A stretch of DNA of 64,000 nucleotides from PALSA-270 sp963770245. GTDB taxonomy: Bacteria; Acidobacteriota; Terriglobia; Terriglobales; Acidobacteriaceae. The translations under genes and the position numbers were made by a program. The notes under the pieces were generated by a model. It saw nothing but the letters and a program-made list of their open reading frames with translations, had not been told where the DNA came from and ran no database searches. The stretch spans positions 62,001 to 126,000 of the forward strand of contig CAVYOX010000007.1 in NCBI GenBank assembly GCA_963770245.1, given 5' to 3'. Below, in pieces: positions 60,797 through 64,000 of the stretch. Numbering within the stretch: the stretch's first letter is position 1; each line of letters opens with the position of its first letter.

Positions 60797-62222
60797 CCCG
60801 CTCGGGAAGCCCAATCCCGGCGTGCGAAAGCCTCCAGGCCAGCGGGTTCGGCTCCTCTACGAGCGGCGGGTAAGCCTCTACTCCTTATTCGTGGCCCTGC
60901 CCGGCTTGGGGGTCGGCGGTGTGCTCATCTGGTATCAGTCCTGGACGCTCGAATCGAAACTCACCGTTTTCTTCATCGAGCTGTTCCTGTGGTGGGTGTT
61001 GGCCATGGCGTTGCAGGAGCAGGTGACTCGTCCGCTGCAGACTCTGTCGAATGTGGTGGCCTCCCTCCGCGAAGAGGACTACTCCTTCCGCGCCCGCGGC
61101 GCGGTTCCGGATGACGCGCTCGGCGAGCTCTCGATTGAAGTCAATGCCTTGGCCGACTTGCTGGCGGAACGGCGGATTCAGGCCATCGAAGCCACCGCCT
61201 TGTTGCGCCGCGTGGTCGAGGAGATCGAAGTGCCCCTGTTTGCCTTCGACCCCAACCAGGTTTTGCGTTTGGTCAACTCCGCCGGAGAGCGCCTGCTGCA
61301 AATGCCGGCGGTGAGGCTGCTCGGGCGGACCGCGGGAGATATTGGGCTGGGCCCATGCCTGGCGGCTGAGAGCGAAACCCTGGTTCCTTTGCACTTCAGC
61401 AGTCCGAACGCGCGCTGGCTGGTGCGCCGCAGCTCTTTCCGCCAGAAAGGCGTGCCGCATACTTTGATCGTTCTATCGGATGTCAGCCGGGCCTTGCGGG
61501 AAGAAGAGCGCAGCGCCTGGCAGCGACTGATCCGGGTCCTGGGGCACGAACTCAACAATTCGCTTGCCCCCATCAAGTCGATCGCGGGCAGCCTGATCGC
61601 GCGGATCGCGCAGGTTCCAATGAGTGTCGAGCAGAGCCAGGATTTTGAGCGCGGGCTGGCCATCATTGAAACTCGAGCCGCTTCCCTCAATCGCTTCCTG
61701 CAGGCTTACCGGCAATTAGCGCAAATGCCTCCTCCGGTTTTGCGCAAGAGCGCCTTGGCGCCGATCGTGCAACGGGTTGCGAGTCTTGAAACCCGCATGC
61801 CGGTCGGGGTGGCTCCGGGCCCTGAGGTTGACTTGATGGTGGATGCCGACCAACTTGAGCAGATGCTGATCAATCTCGTGCGCAACGCCGTCGAAGCCGT
61901 GCGCGAACCCGTGAACCCGGCGAACCCCCCGCGCCCGGGCTTCGCCGCCCGGCCGCCGGCGGCGGAACCCGAAGTCGTCATGCGCTGGGAGCTGGGGGAA
62001 AAAGACTTGATTCTCACCATTGAGGACAACGGTCCCGGCTTGCTCAATCCGAGCAACGCATTCGTACCCTTCTACACCACGAAACCAGCCGGCAGCGGAA
62101 TTGGCCTGGTGCTGTGCCGGCAGATCGCCGAGGCTCACGGAGGCTCGATCGAACTGCTGAACCGGACCGACACGCTCGGGTGCCTGGTGAAAGTCACCTT
62201 GCCGCGGTTCGAGTCAGCCTGA
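60786..62222 (+). CDS. NtrY-like membrane sensor histidine kinase
   Basis: The protein is 478 residues, overlapping the regulator gene by 11 nt. Two N-terminal helices (YSLFVALPGLGVGGVLIWYQ and LTVFFIELFLWWVLAMALQ) with a very short external loop, a HAMP-like stretch, a PAS domain (VEEIEVPLFAFDPNQVLRLVN), then H-box GHELNNSLAPIKSIAGSL (His254), N-box NLVRNAVEAV and G-boxes DNGPGL and GSGIGLVLCRQI. The HELNNSLxPI box matches NtrY-type kinases. It is probably the partner of the sigma-54 regulator. Confidence 0.93.
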   Translation: MGSSPLGKPNPGVRKPPGQRVRLLYERRVSLYSLFVALPGLGVGGVLIWYQSWTLESKLTVFFIELFLWWVLAMALQEQVTRPLQTLSNVVASLREEDYSFRARGAVPDDALGELSIEVNALADLLAERRIQAIEATALLRRVVEEIEVPLFAFDPNQVLRLVNSAGERLLQMPAVRLLGRTAGDIGLGPCLAAESETLVPLHFSSPNARWLVRRSSFRQKGVPHTLIVLSDVSRALREEERSAWQRLIRVLGHELNNSLAPIKSIAGSLIARIAQVPMSVEQSQDFERGLAIIETRAASLNRFLQAYRQLAQMPPPVLRKSALAPIVQRVASLETRMPVGVAPGPEVDLMVDADQLEQMLINLVRNAVEAVREPVNPANPPRPGFAARPPAAEPEVVMRWELGEKDLILTIEDNGPGLLNPSNAFVPFYTTKPAGSGIGLVLCRQIAEAHGGSIELLNRTDTLGCLVKVTLPRFESA

Positions 62223-62516
62223 GCCGGTGGCGCTCCCTCTGCACTCGGCTCGCGCGGGCCGGGACCGATTGGGCCAAGTGGCTGAATCGGCTGGGCATAG
62301 ATCCTACACATTTCGTTGGTGCGGGGTTTCTCTGGTCCCCTAGGACCGCGAGGAGAGCCCTTCGATTCGGCAAATCAAGGTTACCAAGGTTCATCTCAGG
62401 CAACCGTCCTAAGTTTGCACCCCTCTGATTACAAAGCGGTGGAACCGCAACTCCGGATCGTGTCTCGGAGTTATGATTGAAAAAGCCGCCATCATTTCTG
62501 ATTCTTGAGGAGTGGA
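62223..62516. other. Intergenic, no convincing gene
   Basis: Nearly 300 nt between the kinase and the peptidase. No clear repeat or hairpin terminator found. GAGGAG lies just before the peptidase start. Confidence 0.4.
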
Positions 62517-64000
62517 ATGCAAAGGACTTCGGTGATCCCCGTGCCCTCGTGTCTTCTCGTGTGCCTGCTGCTGTCGGTGACCGCGGCCGTTTCCTGGGCC
62601 CAGACTGCGCCCCCGGATCGCATCCTCGAAACCATCGACCAGGGGCAGATGACGGCACTCCCCGGCAATGTTCATCCTTGGGCGCGGGCGCAGTTCGACC
62701 AGGGCAGAGTCGATCCCGGGATGGAGATGCAGGGGGTCACCATCTCTTTCAAGTTGTCGCCCACTCAGCAGGCCGCCCTCGATCAGTTGATCGCCGAGCA
62801 GCAGGATGTCTCTTCCCCGAACTACCACCAATGGTTGACGCCGGAGCAGTACGCCGCACGCTTTGGCATGAGCCAGAATGACCTGGATCGAGTGACCACC
62901 TGGCTCGGGACCCAAGGGTTCAGCCGAATCCAAGTGTCCCGCAGCGCCACCCGGGTGGCCTTTGACGGAACTGCCGCCCAGGTCGAAGCCGCCTTTCGCA
63001 CCGAGATTCACAGCTACCTGGTGAACGGCGAGACGCACTTCGCCAATGCCTTAGAACCCTCGGTCCCCGCGGCTTTTGCCTCTACGGTTCTCGGTTTCCG
63101 CCGCCTGGATAACTTTCGCCCCCGGCCGCGCGCCCGGCCGACCGCCCATTTCACCTCGAGCGTTTCGGGCAACCACTTCATGACGCCGGGTGATTTTGCC
63201 ACCATCTATGACTTGACGCCGCTCTACAACCTGGGTCTTGACGGCACCGGAATCACCATCGCGGTGATGGGACAAACGGCCATCAACCTCAGCGACGACG
63301 CCGCTTTCCGCAGCGCGGCCGGCTTGCCCGCCAAAGCTCCGACGCTGTTTCTGACGCCGAATACAGGGACGTCGGTGACTTCCACCGCCGATTTGAACGA
63401 AGCCAATCTGGATGTGGAATGGTCGGGGGGGGTGGCCAAGGGGGCGACTGTCCTCTATGACTATGCCGGGTCCACGGGCAACGGTGCCTTCGATGCGCTG
63501 GCCGACGCGATCGACAACAACCGCGCGCCCGTCATCGGCATCAGCTACGGCAATTGCGAGGCCAACATCGGTACGCCGGCGCTTACGGTCGCGCAAAGCT
63601 TGCGCACGCTGGTGCAACAGGGGGTGAGCCAGGGGCAGACCGTCAGTGCGGCCTCCGGGGACGATGGCGCTGCCGACTGCGAGCCCAGCGCGAGCGACCC
63701 CAACAACACCAGCGCCACCTCCGGGCTGGCGGTCGACGTTCCCGGCGCTATTCCCGAGGTCACAAGCGTCGGGGGCAGCGAATTCATGGGGGACCCAACC
63801 AGTCTCACGGCGACGCAGTACTGGGGTGCAACCCCCGGAACCGACGACATCAGCTCGGCCCTGTCCTATATTCCCGAGATGGCTTGGAATGACACGGTGG
63901 CCGACGGAGAAATGTCCGCCGGCGGGGGCGGTGTAAGCACCTTTTTTACCAAACCGGCTTGGCAGACGGCCTTGACCCCGGCCGATGGCCAGCGCGATGT
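62517..64000 (+). CDS. Secreted pro-kumamolisin / S53 (sedolisin) peptidase, 3' truncated
   Basis: Open from ATG 62517 (after GAGGAG) to the window end, at least 494 residues. A signal peptide (LLVCLLLSVTAAVSWA) is followed by a pro-kumamolisin activation domain (about 45-185: LSPTQQAALDQLIAEQQDVSSPNYHQWLTPEQYAARFG, then VSRSATRVAFDGTAAQVEAAF) and the start of the peptidase (FMTPGDFATIYDLTPLYN, then GTGITIAVMGQT). The Glu/Asp of the catalytic triad are in NEANLDVEW, and ISYG and ASGDDGA follow. The catalytic Ser (GTSxxxP) is beyond the window. Such acid serine-carboxyl peptidases are abundant in Acidobacteriota. Confidence 0.92.
   Translation, partial: MQRTSVIPVPSCLLVCLLLSVTAAVSWAQTAPPDRILETIDQGQMTALPGNVHPWARAQFDQGRVDPGMEMQGVTISFKLSPTQQAALDQLIAEQQDVSSPNYHQWLTPEQYAARFGMSQNDLDRVTTWLGTQGFSRIQVSRSATRVAFDGTAAQVEAAFRTEIHSYLVNGETHFANALEPSVPAAFASTVLGFRRLDNFRPRPRARPTAHFTSSVSGNHFMTPGDFATIYDLTPLYNLGLDGTGITIAVMGQTAINLSDDAAFRSAAGLPAKAPTLFLTPNTGTSVTSTADLNEANLDVEWSGGVAKGATVLYDYAGSTGNGAFDALADAIDNNRAPVIGISYGNCEANIGTPALTVAQSLRTLVQQGVSQGQTVSAASGDDGAADCEPSASDPNNTSATSGLAVDVPGAIPEVTSVGGSEFMGDPTSLTATQYWGATPGTDDISSALSYIPEMAWNDTVADGEMSAGGGGVSTFFTKPAWQTALTPADGQRD

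Overview
The window is about 60% G+C and looks like chromosome from an Acidobacteriota bacterium, most likely a soil or sediment member of Terriglobia. The evidence is the gene mix: a Ser/Thr kinase fused to a TolB-like propeller, MacB-like permeases of the long ADOP type, a secreted pro-kumamolisin (S53) peptidase, DUF1111 di-heme oxidoreductase, BNR-propeller proteins and many small NTF2/DinB/DoxX proteins. The species assignment is inference; no rRNA is present.

Layout. 0-10 kb: an ECF sigma / anti-sigma / DUF3106 operon (minus strand), a decayed VOC-family gene, a BNR propeller next to a MoaD/ThiS-like protein, an FUSC-like membrane protein, ethanolamine ammonia-lyase eutBC, a His-rich exported protein and a PleD-like diguanylate cyclase. 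10.3-15.2 kb: a 4.8 kb integrated element bounded by an exact 37-nt duplication of the 5' half of tRNA-Val(CAC). It carries a broken GNAT acetyltransferase, an ABM monooxygenase, the kinase-propeller gene and a broken tyrosine integrase. 15.2-26.6 kb: accessory DNA rich in small stress or hypothetical genes and in decaying genes (DoxX, alpha/beta hydrolase, a Cys-containing exported protein, AI-2E permease), plus a second truncated tRNA and a tiny hairpin insertion.

26.7-34.5 kb: a nitrogen-oxide module. It has a Crp/Fnr-type regulator, the Fe-S repair protein YtfE/Ric with an FNR-like operator at about -41.5, and a tight operon with a NarK-NarI-like fusion permease, a cytoplasmic NasA/NarB-type molybdopterin nitrate reductase, a four-cluster ferredoxin subunit, a Rieske protein and a two-helix membrane protein. 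34.7-39.3 kb: DinB, then sthA and ppk1 divergently arranged around a Pho-box-like repeat.

39.9-48.8 kb: the most striking cluster. It has an exported Cys-rich protein, a 23-heme and a 7-heme c-type cytochrome, an AMIN-domain outer-membrane beta-barrel, an inner-membrane cytochrome-b-like protein and a ferredoxin/FAD/NAD(P) oxidoreductase. Together they could form an electron path from the cytoplasm across both membranes.

49.0-62.2 kb: a MacA/MacB/TolC-type export system (adaptor, two ATPases, two long permeases, remnants of further permeases, TolC) followed by its probable NtrC/NtrY-type two-component regulators. An inverted repeat and a weak sigma-54-like promoter lie upstream. The window ends inside a pro-kumamolisin-type S53 peptidase.
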